Positions 43,236 through 55,108 of a stretch of DNA of 64,000 bases are shown piece by piece; positions within the stretch are counted from its first letter, which is position 1; each line of letters begins with the position of its first letter. A program made the position numbers and the translations under genes. Origin of the DNA: Arabidopsis thaliana (taxonomy: Eukaryota > Streptophyta > Magnoliopsida > Brassicales > Brassicaceae). The stretch is taken from the NCBI RefSeq assembly GCF_000001735.4, contig NC_003070.9:806001-870000 (forward strand), written 5' to 3'. The notes under the pieces are model-generated. The model did not search any database. It saw only the letters and a program-made list of their open reading frames with translations, and was not told the DNA's origin.

Positions 43236-46200
43236 ACCGATGCGTTTCTCGATTATGCAAATGTTCAAGGCTGATGACACAAATGAAACCGAAACTCCTC
43301 TGTAGTTTTGTTGTTGTTGTTATGTTTTATATTGATTAATGAGGTTCAGCAACACTGTCCCTGGCCAGATATCGTGTCTTGTTTAGACTCTTAATTGAGT
43401 TCTAAGAGTAAAAATTGAATTATTAGTCTATAAATAGACATGTCCATATGTATTCCTGTCACAATGCAACCACCATTTGGAGCCTTTGTTCTGACCATCA
43501 TGACTTAGAATTCTCAGCATTATTCTGAATCTGATATACTCTATTGGATTCATGATTTTGATTTGAGCCGTAAAGCATGCGGGTACTAGTTAGCACTTTA
43601 GACGATTTCATTATGTGTGGATTAATCAAGAATGATTTGTTTGAATTATGGATAACACGATTCCATGGTCTCTTTATTTTGTTAACGGTATTCCATGGTC
43701 TCTTTTATCAACATTATTGTTATAGGGCTTATAAGACATGATTGTGACAATAGATTGAGAAAGGATTGGGCATGTCTTGTTAGGTATGTATTTAATATAA
43801 TGTCCGAATTACCTCAAACTAGGAATGAAATAAAAAGAAAATGTCGAAGAATTATCAATAGATTGTTTATAAGTGGAATAAAAAATGTGAAGCCATGTGT
43901 CTATGGTAATCACTAGGTGGAGCATTTTTTTTTTTTTAAAGGAAGAGTATGTGAAGTGAAAGAGACTAATGAAACATAAATTGAAGGCATGGAGGCGTGT
44001 AATGTAACAAATAATAACAAAGCTTTTCTCCTCTATCCTTCATTTTATCATATCCATCTTCATCATTTTTATTTCTCTCAACCAATGTTTTTAAAATAAT
44101 TTTGTAATATCCTTATAACATGGTTGGTTTTAGGGTTCTTCATGAAACCGATTCAAAAGTCAAAGCAAATCTTATATCGGTTACTATGTGATCTTACCTT
44201 CTATGGAGAGAGGATTCGACGACACACCAAACAAACACAAGAGTCCCAAAACGAGTGCGTTAATTGTCTCGTAGTGCGGACCATCTTAGGGTTTAGACCT
44301 TTTTAATTTTGTTCATTATGATTGGAACGTATTGCTTTGGCTTTCTTGCAAAGCCAAGTTTTCTTTTCATAAATCTAATTTGGTCTACTCATCACTACCT
44401 AGTCTCTCTTAGAATGAATACTAAATCATTTTTATTATGCATGGTTGGTATATGTGAATCAGTAGCGAATCATTATTTGAAACGTATTTAGATGTACGCT
44501 ATGAGTTAATTATTTTCAGAAAACGGTAGTTACACTTATGAAACTAATTAATGCACATCAAAAGTAGAGACAATCTGCTAATATACGTACACAAGGCAAA
44601 AGATTGTACAGTAGAGGTATATATCGAGCTATTTTGTTGCTTGCGTATGTAGTGAAACAAATGTTAAAATTGGGTAAGCGTTATAAATGTTGACCTGACC
44701 ATCTTATGCATGTGTTGTTGCTAAAACTTGTGGTCCAAGCTCCTATTCCTTTTTTTAACATACAAACAACAAGTTTTGTGAAAAACCAAATGAGTAAAAA
44801 CTAGAGAAATATAACATGTCACTGTTTTTACCATATTTACTCTTTTTTTTTCCTTTTGCTTTTAAACTTAAAGTCAATCTCTTATGCGTTGTCCAACTTT
44901 TTTACCAATTATCTTTCTTTACGCCCACGGAATTGAAGGACCATTTGCCAGCTACCTTTGTAAAATTTAGACAGTTGGAACAACCTTACAAATCTTTTTT
45001 TTTCTCTTTCACCTATCTAACTGTCATAGCTAGCTTTTACATCTTTCTCATATTCATTTTATTCATTCGTAAAATATTAAAACTTTCTTTCATATATAAA
45101 TATAGATTAATACAGTTATATATTTTTTGGTCAATGAAGTAAGTTAGTAATTAGTATAATGGCTAAATGTAAACGAGTGAAAACAATTGACAAAAACATT
45201 TGTTGATTTATGCAAGAGTCGGTATACGAAACATTTCTTCGATAGATGTGTTAATCTATAACTTCATCAAAGAAGCCCTATGGCGAATCAAACATTTAGT
45301 ACTAACTAGGGACTATAACATTTAACTAATCAAAAGTAGTTGTGAAATAAACTTTTGGTCGCAAGATTTGTTGGAAGTGGATATAGTACAGTAAAGCTTA
45401 GTTAGATATAGACTAGGACACACTTCAAAGTTGATATTGACTAAAACTTTCATCAGTTACATTGACCATTACTTAACCATCTATCATAAGCTAAACTTCC
45501 TACGATATGCGTTATGATTTGTGTTAAATATCAGGAAAATTCTTTATTTTATTTTTTCATCAACTTCAATCAGGAAAATGAAATTGTAACGCTGATTTTG
45601 TGTTTTAAAATCGAGCAAAATATATCTGGAAAAAATAATAAAGTACAATTATAAAACAAAGGTAGTAGCTAGTACAATAGAGTAATTATCGAACCAGAAA
45701 GCTGACGTGTCACGGAAATCTCGCTCGTCCAAGCTGTCACTCAAAACAGTAAAACTGAAACGCACACAAAACTCACGTGACGAGAAGACACACTTTTTAT
45801 CGTCTCTCTCACCGAACCTAATCTGTTTCTTTACGAACCTAAGGCTCGGACAGCCGTTTTACCATATTACCTGTTCCCCATAAAAACCACAGCTAAAAGA
45901 AAAGAAGGCACCTTTTTTCATGTTTTTACTGACACAATCCAAATGTATAACCTTTCTTAATTTAGCATTCTAATTAGTGTTTTTGTCCGACACATTAAAT
46001 TTTCATATCATCGTCTTCCACCACAAGCCACCAAAAGAAACAAACAAAAAGAGCGGAACAAAGAGGAAAATGAAAGTATAGAGAATTTACCAAGTATCTT
46101 TGTATGTATGTTAAACTGTATATTAGATTAACTTACCATGTAGATTGTAGAGAATATGTATTCTTCTTATTAATTATGATGTGAGTACAAAGAGAAAGAT

Positions 46201-46680
46201 AATCTAGAGTTTAGATTACAAACTTGATTGAGAAGTAACTTAACATATATACTTATCTTCGTATATTCTTCTCTGTACAAAGACTGACACTATTAGACAA
46301 AATAAAATATAAAAAAAGGAAACAAAAAATAGAGGAAGAAGAAAGAAGAAACAGACGACGACGTTGATTCATTTCTTGGGTTTTTGGCTTCCTTCTCAAG
46401 CCATTTTGTTTACTCTCTTTCTCTTCTCTCGATAAACCTTTCTTTTCTTCCTTTTGCTAATCGTTTATTGATAATCCTCCATTAAAGCTCTCACGGAAGC
46501 TCCCACGAGAACACCTTCTTTCCACCACATAAACCAGAGACTTTCCCTCTCACGAGAAATCAGAAAACAAAACCCATTTTCTCTACTTTACAGCTCGTCT
46601 CTGTTCTTCCCTCTGTGTATATATATAGTCTCTGTTTCTTGAACCTGTAACGGCTAAGTCTGAAGAAGAAGAAGAAGAAG
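43236..46680. other. Long AT-rich intergenic region between AHP5 and the LRR gene
   Basis: 3.4 kb without a recognisable gene. Open frames (for example 44816-45142) are AT-driven and domain-free. ATTCCATGGTCTCTTT occurs twice near 43660 and 43690. The right end (46330-46680) looks like a CT/GA-rich leader for the LRR gene, ending in a GAA repeat (46663-46680) that runs directly into the ATGATGATG start. No tRNA or transposon with clear ends is seen. Confidence 0.45.
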
Positions 46681-47874
46681 ATGATGATGAGATTTACCAA
46701 GTTGGTTTGGTGTTTGATGTTCCTGCTTCGATTCGGCTTCTTCACGGAGGCGATTCTCGACCCAGTTGATTTCTTGGCTCTGCAAGCTATTCGTAAATCC
46801 CTCGATGACTTGCCAGGTTCCAAGTTCTTCGAGTCTTGGGATTTCACTTCTGATCCATGCGGCTTCGCTGGCGTCTACTGCAACGGAGATAAAGTAATCT
46901 CTCTCAATCTCGGCGATCCTAGAGCCGGTTCACCCGGTTTATCGGGTCGGATCGACCCAGCAATAGGCAAACTCTCTGCACTCACTGAGCTCTCCATTGT
47001 CCCCGGCAGAATCATGGGTGCGTTACCGGCAACAATCTCTCAGCTAAAAGACCTTCGTTTTCTCGCAATCAGCCGGAATTTCATCTCCGGCGAGATTCCG
47101 GCGAGTCTCGGCGAGGTTCGTGGTCTCAGAACACTGGATTTAAGCTATAATCAATTAACCGGAACTATCTCTCCGTCAATCGGATCGTTACCGGAGCTCT
47201 CCAATTTGATTCTCTGCCACAACCACTTAACCGGATCAATACCACCGTTTCTCTCACAAACTCTAACCCGAATCGATCTCAAACGCAACAGCCTCACCGG
47301 CTCAATCTCACCGGCGTCTCTCCCTCCGTCGCTTCAATACCTCTCACTCGCTTGGAACCAGTTAACCGGATCGGTATACCATGTTTTACTCCGGTTGAAC
47401 CAGCTTAACTACCTTGATCTCAGCTTAAACCGGTTCACCGGTACAATCCCCGCTCGAGTCTTCGCCTTCCCGATCACAAATCTTCAGTTACAACGCAATT
47501 TCTTCTTCGGTTTAATTCAGCCGGCGAATCAAGTGACGATCTCCACCGTCGATCTCAGCTACAATCGATTCTCCGGTGGGATATCTCCGCTTCTCTCAAG
47601 CGTTGAGAATCTCTACTTAAACAGCAATCGTTTCACCGGTGAAGTCCCGGCGAGTTTCGTGGAGAGGTTGTTATCGGCGAACATACAGACTCTGTATCTA
47701 CAGCATAATTTCTTGACGGGAATACAGATTAGCCCGGCGGCGGAAATCCCGGTGAGCAGCTCGCTGTGTCTGCAGTATAACTGTATGGTGCCGCCGTTAC
47801 AAACCCCGTGTCCGCTAAAGGCCGGCCCACAAAAGACTAGGCCCACTACACAATGCACCGAGTGGCGAGGGTAG
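46681..47874 (+). CDS. Secreted leucine-rich-repeat protein
   Basis: Intronless 397-aa frame (At1g03440 by position). A signal peptide is likely at residues 1-24 (MMMRFTKLVWCLMFLLRFGF, then FTEA). An LRRNT-like cap follows (DFLALQAIRKSLDDLPGSKF, with the Cys pair SDPCGFAGVYC). About ten extracellular plant-type LRRs follow (LRTLDLSYNQLTGTISPSIG and similar), closed by a Cys-containing C-cap. There is no transmembrane segment or kinase, so it is expected to be apoplastic, perhaps a scaffold or ligand-binding LRR like PGIP/DRT100-type proteins; its role is unknown. Three ATGs in a row make the exact start uncertain by up to two residues. Confidence 0.92.
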   Translation: MMMRFTKLVWCLMFLLRFGFFTEAILDPVDFLALQAIRKSLDDLPGSKFFESWDFTSDPCGFAGVYCNGDKVISLNLGDPRAGSPGLSGRIDPAIGKLSALTELSIVPGRIMGALPATISQLKDLRFLAISRNFISGEIPASLGEVRGLRTLDLSYNQLTGTISPSIGSLPELSNLILCHNHLTGSIPPFLSQTLTRIDLKRNSLTGSISPASLPPSLQYLSLAWNQLTGSVYHVLLRLNQLNYLDLSLNRFTGTIPARVFAFPITNLQLQRNFFFGLIQPANQVTISTVDLSYNRFSGGISPLLSSVENLYLNSNRFTGEVPASFVERLLSANIQTLYLQHNFLTGIQISPAAEIPVSSSLCLQYNCMVPPLQTPCPLKAGPQKTRPTTQCTEWRG

Positions 47875-48652
47875 TTTGGTAAATTACGCTTTCTTATATA
47901 ATACTATGTTTTTATTTTTTTGGTTAAAGTTTTTGAGGAACAGAGTGTTTCATCGTGTTAAAAAAAAACTTTTAAAGGAAAAAACGATTCGTTTATTCGT
48001 TGGTGAGAATGAAGATTAGAGTTTTGGTGTGTACAAGTGTCTTTGGAATAAGGATTATATTGATGTGAGGATGAAGATTGTCCACTATCCATCGTTTCTG
48101 CGTATTTAAAATTGGAAAATGATGGTTTTGTTTTATTGAAGAGTGTTCAAAATGGTTTCATGAATGATCTTGTTTACCAAAATTTGTTTTCAGAAAAGTA
48201 ATAACTTAAAATTCGTTTTAATAGAAAAAAAGGAGTGGGAGATGACAAATGAGTAAGCAGTTTCAGTTCAAATGAAATAAAAAAATTCATAGGAAAATAA
48301 ATGAGTAATCAATTCTAGAAATCAAAACATTTATGAACACAACAATCAGAATGATAATGGAATGGGAATATTTTTTTGGTAATGAATGGAATGGGAATAT
48401 ATGCTTTTTAAGTTTCAACCTCATAACCATTTATTAAAATTATAAAAGTAGAAATAAATCAGGCAAAATGGAATAATGAACAATTGTTTTCCAAACTTAA
48501 GTATATTAAAGAAAATCACTTTTAAAATTGTCCTCTGCCAATACCAAAATAGAAAGAAATGAAAAGAAAAAGGTTCCGGTACACTTGTGCAGCTTGCAAA
48601 TGAAACATTTACACCTCTTCAACCGCACAACTTCTATACCAAATATCTGCCT
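47875..48652. other. Convergent 3' flanks of the LRR gene and BSU1
   Basis: AT-rich spacer between convergent genes. AATGGAATGGGAATAT occurs twice in tandem (about 48357-48401). No gene is recognised. Confidence 0.4.
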
Positions 48653-51600
48653 TTATTCACTTGACTCCCCTCGAGCTGGAGTAGGCGGCATCTCGATGTT
48701 CAGCTCCTGAGTCCATCACAAAAGTACTTAAAAGCTCGGTTACCACAACATGTTTCATATGCTCAATATCTATTCTATATGGTAAAGAAACGGGAGGCTT
48801 ACCTGCATCCATGCTTTGTCTGTATAGTCTTCTTCTGAAGATGAGATGGGAGGAGGGTGAGGATGAATCAGCTTAGGATAAATTACCATATCTCTACCAA
48901 TTACCAATATTGCTCCCGCATTTTGTGCAGTTCCTGCTCATCACACACACAATGTTTTTTATTCACATGCCTATTATATGTATGCAAATGTCGAAATAAA
49001 TGAAAGTTTCTATAAACATAACAAATGTACCACAGTAATTTGTAGCAGAAAAGACTGTTATAAGCCGTCCGTCAGCGAATCTTTCAAAGCCGTCAATAAC
49101 ACACTCGTGTGCTCTTAGTATCATCTCCAGACCATTCCTTTCTAGAAATGCCTTGACTATATCAGGCTTCATTTATAAGACAAGAATATGCGTTAGTAGT
49201 TGAGCTTGAAAATGGTATTCATAAAGTAAAAGATAAATAAGGAATAGGCCTAACCCCAAATGAGACAACACCTTCTCCTCTGGCATTGTCTACTATACCC
49301 AAAACAGTGTCATTCATCGTAGGATCTGACCTGTTTATCCATAAAAAAATGTTATTACACAGCTTGGAAAGAAAAAAAGTTAGAAATAGTTGAGAGTATG
49401 TTACCATAAGATGTCTTTCAAGACCATTGATCCAGTATCCGGGAATGCCGGCCTTTCGATATTTTCAATTTCTTCGATCGTAACTGCCCTCCCAATTCCG
49501 CCATGGACACACAAAACTTTCTTTTCTAGAAGTGCAGCAAGCGGAAGATAATCAAAAACTTGATTAATCTTTAACCATGCTTCGAACCCATAGGACTCGC
49601 CCTGGTAACGTACAGAACAAGATTATATATGTTACTTCATTAATTAGCCAATGACAATGAGAATATATATTCTCTGAAGAGACGTACCATTCTTTCTTCG
49701 CATTCTGTAAGAAAACCATAAATTCTATTCATTGCAAGAGACTCATGATTTCCACGAATCAAGTGGATGTTCTTCGGATATTCTATCTGCGTATAAGAGA
49801 CAGATCTTAGAAGATACTAAAATCAAAAAGTCATAACATATAAGAAAGAATATCTTACCTTCAAAGCAAACAGCAACATGATGATCTCCAAGCTGTGTTG
49901 TCCACGGTCAACATAATCTCCCAAAAACAAATAGTCTATATGGCTGATGAAGACGTATATATATTTAGACACACACACAACGATTGGTTCAGTGACTAAT
50001 ATTCATGAACAAAACTCAAAAACCAGTAAAAACATGCTAGGAAGCTTGAACTTACGTGATATCTCCTTCCACTGAAGGATGTCCATATTCATGAAATAAA
50101 CGCATCAAATCCCCGTATTGTCCATGGATATCGCCGAAGACTTTGATTGGAACTTTGAGCTGAAGAAGTGTTGGTTCATTCATAAATATTTTCTCTACCT
50201 CATCGCACAAATGCTTAACTTCTAAATAACTCAAGAAAAAATCTCTGTTGGCAGGAGGCGTCCAGGTTTTAGGTCTCAACAGTGTCGAAATGACCTGCAA
50301 AGCAAGCAACGTGTAAGTGCATGAAGATGGGAATATATGCTGAAAGCAAGATCATATATATATATACACCTTCTTATGCAAGTCTTGAGTAGATTGATCC
50401 AAGCTTGCAGTTCTCACCAAGCCACCTCGATTTCCAACCGTCTCCTTTGAAATCACAACCAACACTCATTTATTGAACATATAACATTCTATATAAAGAA
50501 AGATAGAGGAGTGAAGGAAAAAAATATTATTCCACATACAGCTCCATGTTGAAGTGGAACGTATCCTTCAATAGCACTATCATAAAAAGCATTTTCGATA
50601 GTTGGTAAGTTATGTGCCTCTGCCAATCTATCCATCGCAATTTCACTTGTGCTGATATCATTATGGAAGAAAGAAGGATTTGTTTAAAAAAACAAAAAAA
50701 CCTATATAGGATTAAGCACAGAACAAAAGAGTGTAGAAAAGTGTGTACGAGTATAGACCTCCTCATTATAAAGGATGAAGCTTCTGGTTCAGAACTTAAA
50801 GGCTTAGGTTCATCCATTAGATAGTCGTCGAGCAACATATCTACACGAGAATAAAATTCAAGCAATTATTGTTAAAAGAAACTTTGTTACTTTTAACTCA
50901 AGGAAGAAATCTGCAAACTTGGAAAAAGTCAAATTGATTAGTGCTTAGATATGCAAAAACCATAGGACTAATATATGAAAGTCAAAACTATATAAGTTTC
51001 CTTTGATTTTACAATTATCAGGATTATCTTCTTCTGGTTCAGGACTTGAAGACTGGGATGTTTCAGCAACTAGCAAATCGTCGAGCAATACATCTACACA
51101 AGAATAAAAACAACAATGGAATTGTCATAAATATTGTTACTTTGCCTTAACTCAAAGAAGATGAATAAAAACAATGAAATTGACTAGTGCTAAGATATGC
51201 AAAATCCATCTCAAAAAACAAAATTTGTATAAGTTCCTTTTATTTTAATGTCAATATAATTTAAAAATTCAGGGCTACCTTCTCTAATCCCGCCATGCAC
51301 ATATAGGTGGCTGCCAAACGATGCAGCAGCATGGTGACAACGTCGCATAAGTTGATATTGATTTTGTCTATTGGCGCCGCTCGCAGAGGTCTCTGGTTGA
51401 TTGGTATCTACCCATTCACCAGTCTCAGTATCAAGCACTGCAAGGAAGTTTTTTTTTTTTCCATAACATTATCCACTACTAAGTCTGATATATATCTGAT
51501 AAGGATCAAACTCAGATTCTCTAGAAAACAGCGGTTAGATATTTACCAGCAACAACTGCTTCACCATCGATTAGGCGAGCCCTATTCAGTATACCCCCAA

Positions 51601-53599
51601 TGACATGCAGTTTTGAACCTCCGAAAACCTAATAAGAGAGACAATGAAGTTAAGGAAGTTTTTGCAAAAGATAGGATTAGAGCATGGAAGTGTTGGTTCT
51701 CACCGCAGTATGTTGATATCTCGGGGAAGGAGCTACAGCTGGAACAGGAGTCCAAACATTATCGCTATCCATTTTCAGCCCGTAAGTATCTCCCAGTGTC
51801 TGGAAAAGGCAAGCATTAGGGTGTATATACATGTCACAATTCAATGAAAGAGATTGGAAAAACAAAAGGTTGGCTATTGTAGTAAACAAGAACTTCGACT
51901 TTTTAAAACTTCTATGTCCTATTTACATAAAATAATCTATGTAATTTTAATTAGGGAAGAAATATTATACCACTCCTGAGTGATCTATTCCACCGCAGAG
52001 CAAAAAAATACCATCTTCTCGAGAACTACCTGAAGCATACCTACAAAAATGTTAAACAATGAAGAGTTATAACTCAAAGCAATGTGTTAGAGTATACTTA
52101 AATCAACTAAATTACTAACATTCTCCCACTTGGCTGATTGCCAGACGGGTTCAATCTGTCCCATGAAAATGGTCCACGCGTGTCCAATGCCCATGTATCA
52201 TCCAGAATTTCATTTCCTACTCCATAGACAAAAGTCGTTTTAGGATGTTTAAATATGACATTTTTACAAAATAAAATAGGATAATGATAACCGAAATTAA
52301 AGTTCCTTCGTAGAAACATAAATGAAAACATTGTTGGAAGATATATACATATTTGTTTCGCTAAGATAATTTTGAAATGCCAAATATAGATTAGGAATTT
52401 GTTCGATGGAGACATTCTCCCTTTCTGAGGGAAACATATCATGCATCTAAATGTTTTCTTACTTATGGATGTACTATATGATATATTGATATGTATAAGT
52501 TAAACAGAAAACTGAAGCTATATATACGATTACAAAATGCAAAAGAGAGACAACATATATCAATGCCAAACGAAAGCGGAAAACATAGATAGACGTACCA
52601 TTATTCCCGCTGAATATGACAAGCCACCTCTGAGCAGCTATATCCATAACATGGCCATAGCGAGGGCTTGGAGTCTCCCCTCCAACCAGAAACCTGAACG
52701 GACATTAAATGCGTAAAAAAAAATTCAGTAACAAAATAGATCTAGCAAAGATTTATAAATTCATAAATGAACTGACTTAATCCACTTGTTATTAGTCATG
52801 TCAAGCATGTAGACATCTCCATCAGAAGGTCCGGATGGACCAATCCCACCCTGCCAACAACAAAAACGACATGCTCATATGTTAGATCATAGACTATTGC
52901 AACCTAAACATCCATCGTGACATATGTAAACTTCATGAACGATGCTATGACAATCAAATTAAAACAAAATCTTTCCAGATCTGTGTTCTCGGACAATCAC
53001 CTGAATAAGGATCAAGGTGCCATATAAAGCGGCAGCATGACAAGCCCTGGGAGACGGAACGTCACCAATCGGATTAAGCCTACACAATTACGAATCGTTA
53101 CAAAGAGATCCTATTAGAATAATGAACTAAATGATTTCCTAAATTCTAATAAGATCCACCTCTTCTAAACCAATTGAAATCATCAATAAGAAAAAAAAAA
53201 CCTAGAAACAAACATCAAGATCCTCAATTACCTTGTCCACTTCCTGGTCAAAACATCAAAAGAATGGACCGAATTGGTGACGCCATCTAAACCTAGAAAA
53301 ACAAATCACATTACAAGAAACAAAGCCATCATCATCAGAGAGGATCTCGAAATCTCAAAACCCTAAAAATTTCGAAAAATCGGGAGTAAAATCTTACTGA
53401 TCTCGGGTAAGGAGGAGTTATGGTTGGCGACGGCAGTAGTACTGCCGCCGAAGAGGATAAGCTGATGGGAATTGTTGACGAAAACCGCCGTGAGAGTATG
53501 GCCGCATCTAGGACCCGGCCAATCCTCATCGGTATCGTAAAAGGTCTGTATCGATTCATACGAAGGAGATGGATATTGATAAGATTGATCAGGAGCCAT
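48653..53599 (-). CDS. BSU1: Kelch-repeat serine/threonine phosphatase BSU1
   Basis: BRI1 suppressor 1 (At1g03445), a nuclear phosphatase in brassinosteroid signalling that inactivates the BIN2 kinase. I resolve 22 coding exons: 53599-53398, 53292-53232, 53079-53001, 52850-52777, 52693-52599, 52216-52120, 52040-51971, 51799-51704, 51628-51547, 51437-51279, 51093-51013, 50840-50759, 50645-50540, 50444-50370, 50294-50056, 49943-49859, 49786-49688, 49601-49405, 49330-49255, 49166-49031, 48933-48803 and 48706-48653 (791 aa; I recall 793, so one border may be slightly off). The N-terminal half is a Kelch propeller ([29 protein letters not shown]). The C-terminal half is PP1/PP2A-like with intact motifs [27 protein letters not shown] and RAHECV. 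Exons 11 and 12 are tandem duplicates. Confidence 0.95.
50759..51270 (-). repeat. Tandem duplication of a BSU1 exon with its flanking introns
   Basis: Exon 11 (51093-51013) and exon 12 (50840-50759) start with matching sequences after identical GTGTAG acceptors and share the LLDDLL/LLDDYL and SSEPE/SSPEPE peptides. The intron upstream of each is also similar (CAAGAATAAAA/CGAGAATAAAA, TTGTTACTTT, TTAACTCAA, TTAGATATGCAAAA/TAAGATATGCAAAA). The period is about 253 bp. Confidence 0.85.
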
Positions 53600-55108
53600 A
53601 ACACAATATTTTGTGGTGGAGAAAGGTGGTGAAATCCAATCGCCTTCGTCTCCATTTTATAGCCTAAAATTTGTCCACGAGCGCACTCTTTTAGTTTTGG
53701 TAAGCAAATAATGAAGTTTAGACTCCGACGAAATTTCTTGAATGGCATTGGTGTCCAACGGCTAAGCGATTAGTGAAATTACGAAAATGCCCACGCTATA
53801 TAGTCTTTGAATGGCGCTTATTGCCTCGTTTGCTGGTCGTTGTTCAATAATTTTTTTCCCTTTCGTACAAAATGGTAAAATAGAAATACGACGCGTTTTA
53901 AAAAGTGCGCGGCATACTTGTTCTCGAGACTTTTTGTATATTGTTTCCTCCAATTTGATAGTTTTATCGACCGGACCGGAATAGACTTTTTGGTATATTT
54001 ATTGTTTTAATTTTATTTTTAAATGATAAAGTTAAGGTTTTAGCAAAGTTTTCCAACTCTCTAATTTTCATAATGACTAGATTTCTTTCCGAAAAATCAA
54101 TCTATTTTATTAATTAAAAATGTATGTTCATTGTAATTTATTTAAGAATACGACCTCCCATTTATAAGAAATATATTTACTGCCAAAAGAAGAAGAATAT
54201 AATATACAGTCATTTATATAAAATATAATTGTGGACCTTTTAGTTAATTATACCAAATAAGAGATAATAATTATATTAATTATCAATTAATGAGTTGTGG
54301 ACCCTTTGTTGATTTTTAAAAGTAATTAAAATATATTAGGACTATTTTAATTTTAAAATGAAATGTGGACCTATAATTTTAATTACCAAATGATAACATG
54401 TGAGCTGTATATTGAGATTTAATATAAAAACTTAAATTTAAAGTCTTAGAACATTTTGATTTCTTTATATATTTTGATCTTTACTCTACTAAAAAAAAAA
54501 GGATACGAAAATAAAATGTTTGAATTGTCAACAACTCAACATTACTTGATTCATTTTAATCAATTCATCTATAATATTGCAACATTTTTGTATATATGCA
54601 GTTTCTTAATAGTCAAGAATATATTACATCGTTGACTCTGTTTTATCCATCAGGGAGCAGAAGCACAACAATACTGTTAGAGAGAAAACAAGGAGAGAAA
54701 AATCCTCCAATTTTCTGGAAAAAAACTACAATCAAACATTCTTAAAGAAGTCTTCAAGAACGGGACTTTTAAGAATGAACAAGATTAATAAATGAAATTA
54801 TAATGGTTAATAATCATAACATTTATACATGAACTTTTCAATGATAGACATAAGTCACAAATTGACAAAGTTTAGAAAAGAGAAAAATAGAAGAAGAGTG
54901 AGTGGAAGAGAATCCTTTTGCATGAAGATACAGCTTTTCTGAGTGATTGAGAATTTCTGACCCACATGATCAGACTTGGCAAATGTTAGTTAATTACGGC
55001 CATCAACTTTTTGTTCTCCAGTTCCATCAAGATCCATCTTAGTGTCTCAACCGGATTTGCCGTTAACCGCACAGCGAACTCTTAATGATGAAGAGATGTC
55101 AGTGGTTT
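53600..55108. other. BSU1 upstream region and BRN2 3' flank
   Basis: Next to 53600 lies the BSU1 promoter and leader. From about 53960 to 54650 the DNA is extremely AT-rich, and the stretch to 55108 is the BRN2 3' flank. No gene or clear repeat is recognised. Confidence 0.4.

Noticed and set aside
44816-45142. 108-aa frame in the AHP5-LRR intergenic region
   Set aside because: AT-driven Phe/Leu/Ile-rich translation starting in T-rich DNA, no domain and no flanking splice logic.
43236-46680. tRNA, snoRNA, CRISPR-like array or defence system in the largest gap
   Set aside because: No tRNA B-box, no regularly spaced repeats and no conserved coding sequence found by eye; CRISPR is not expected in a plant nuclear genome.
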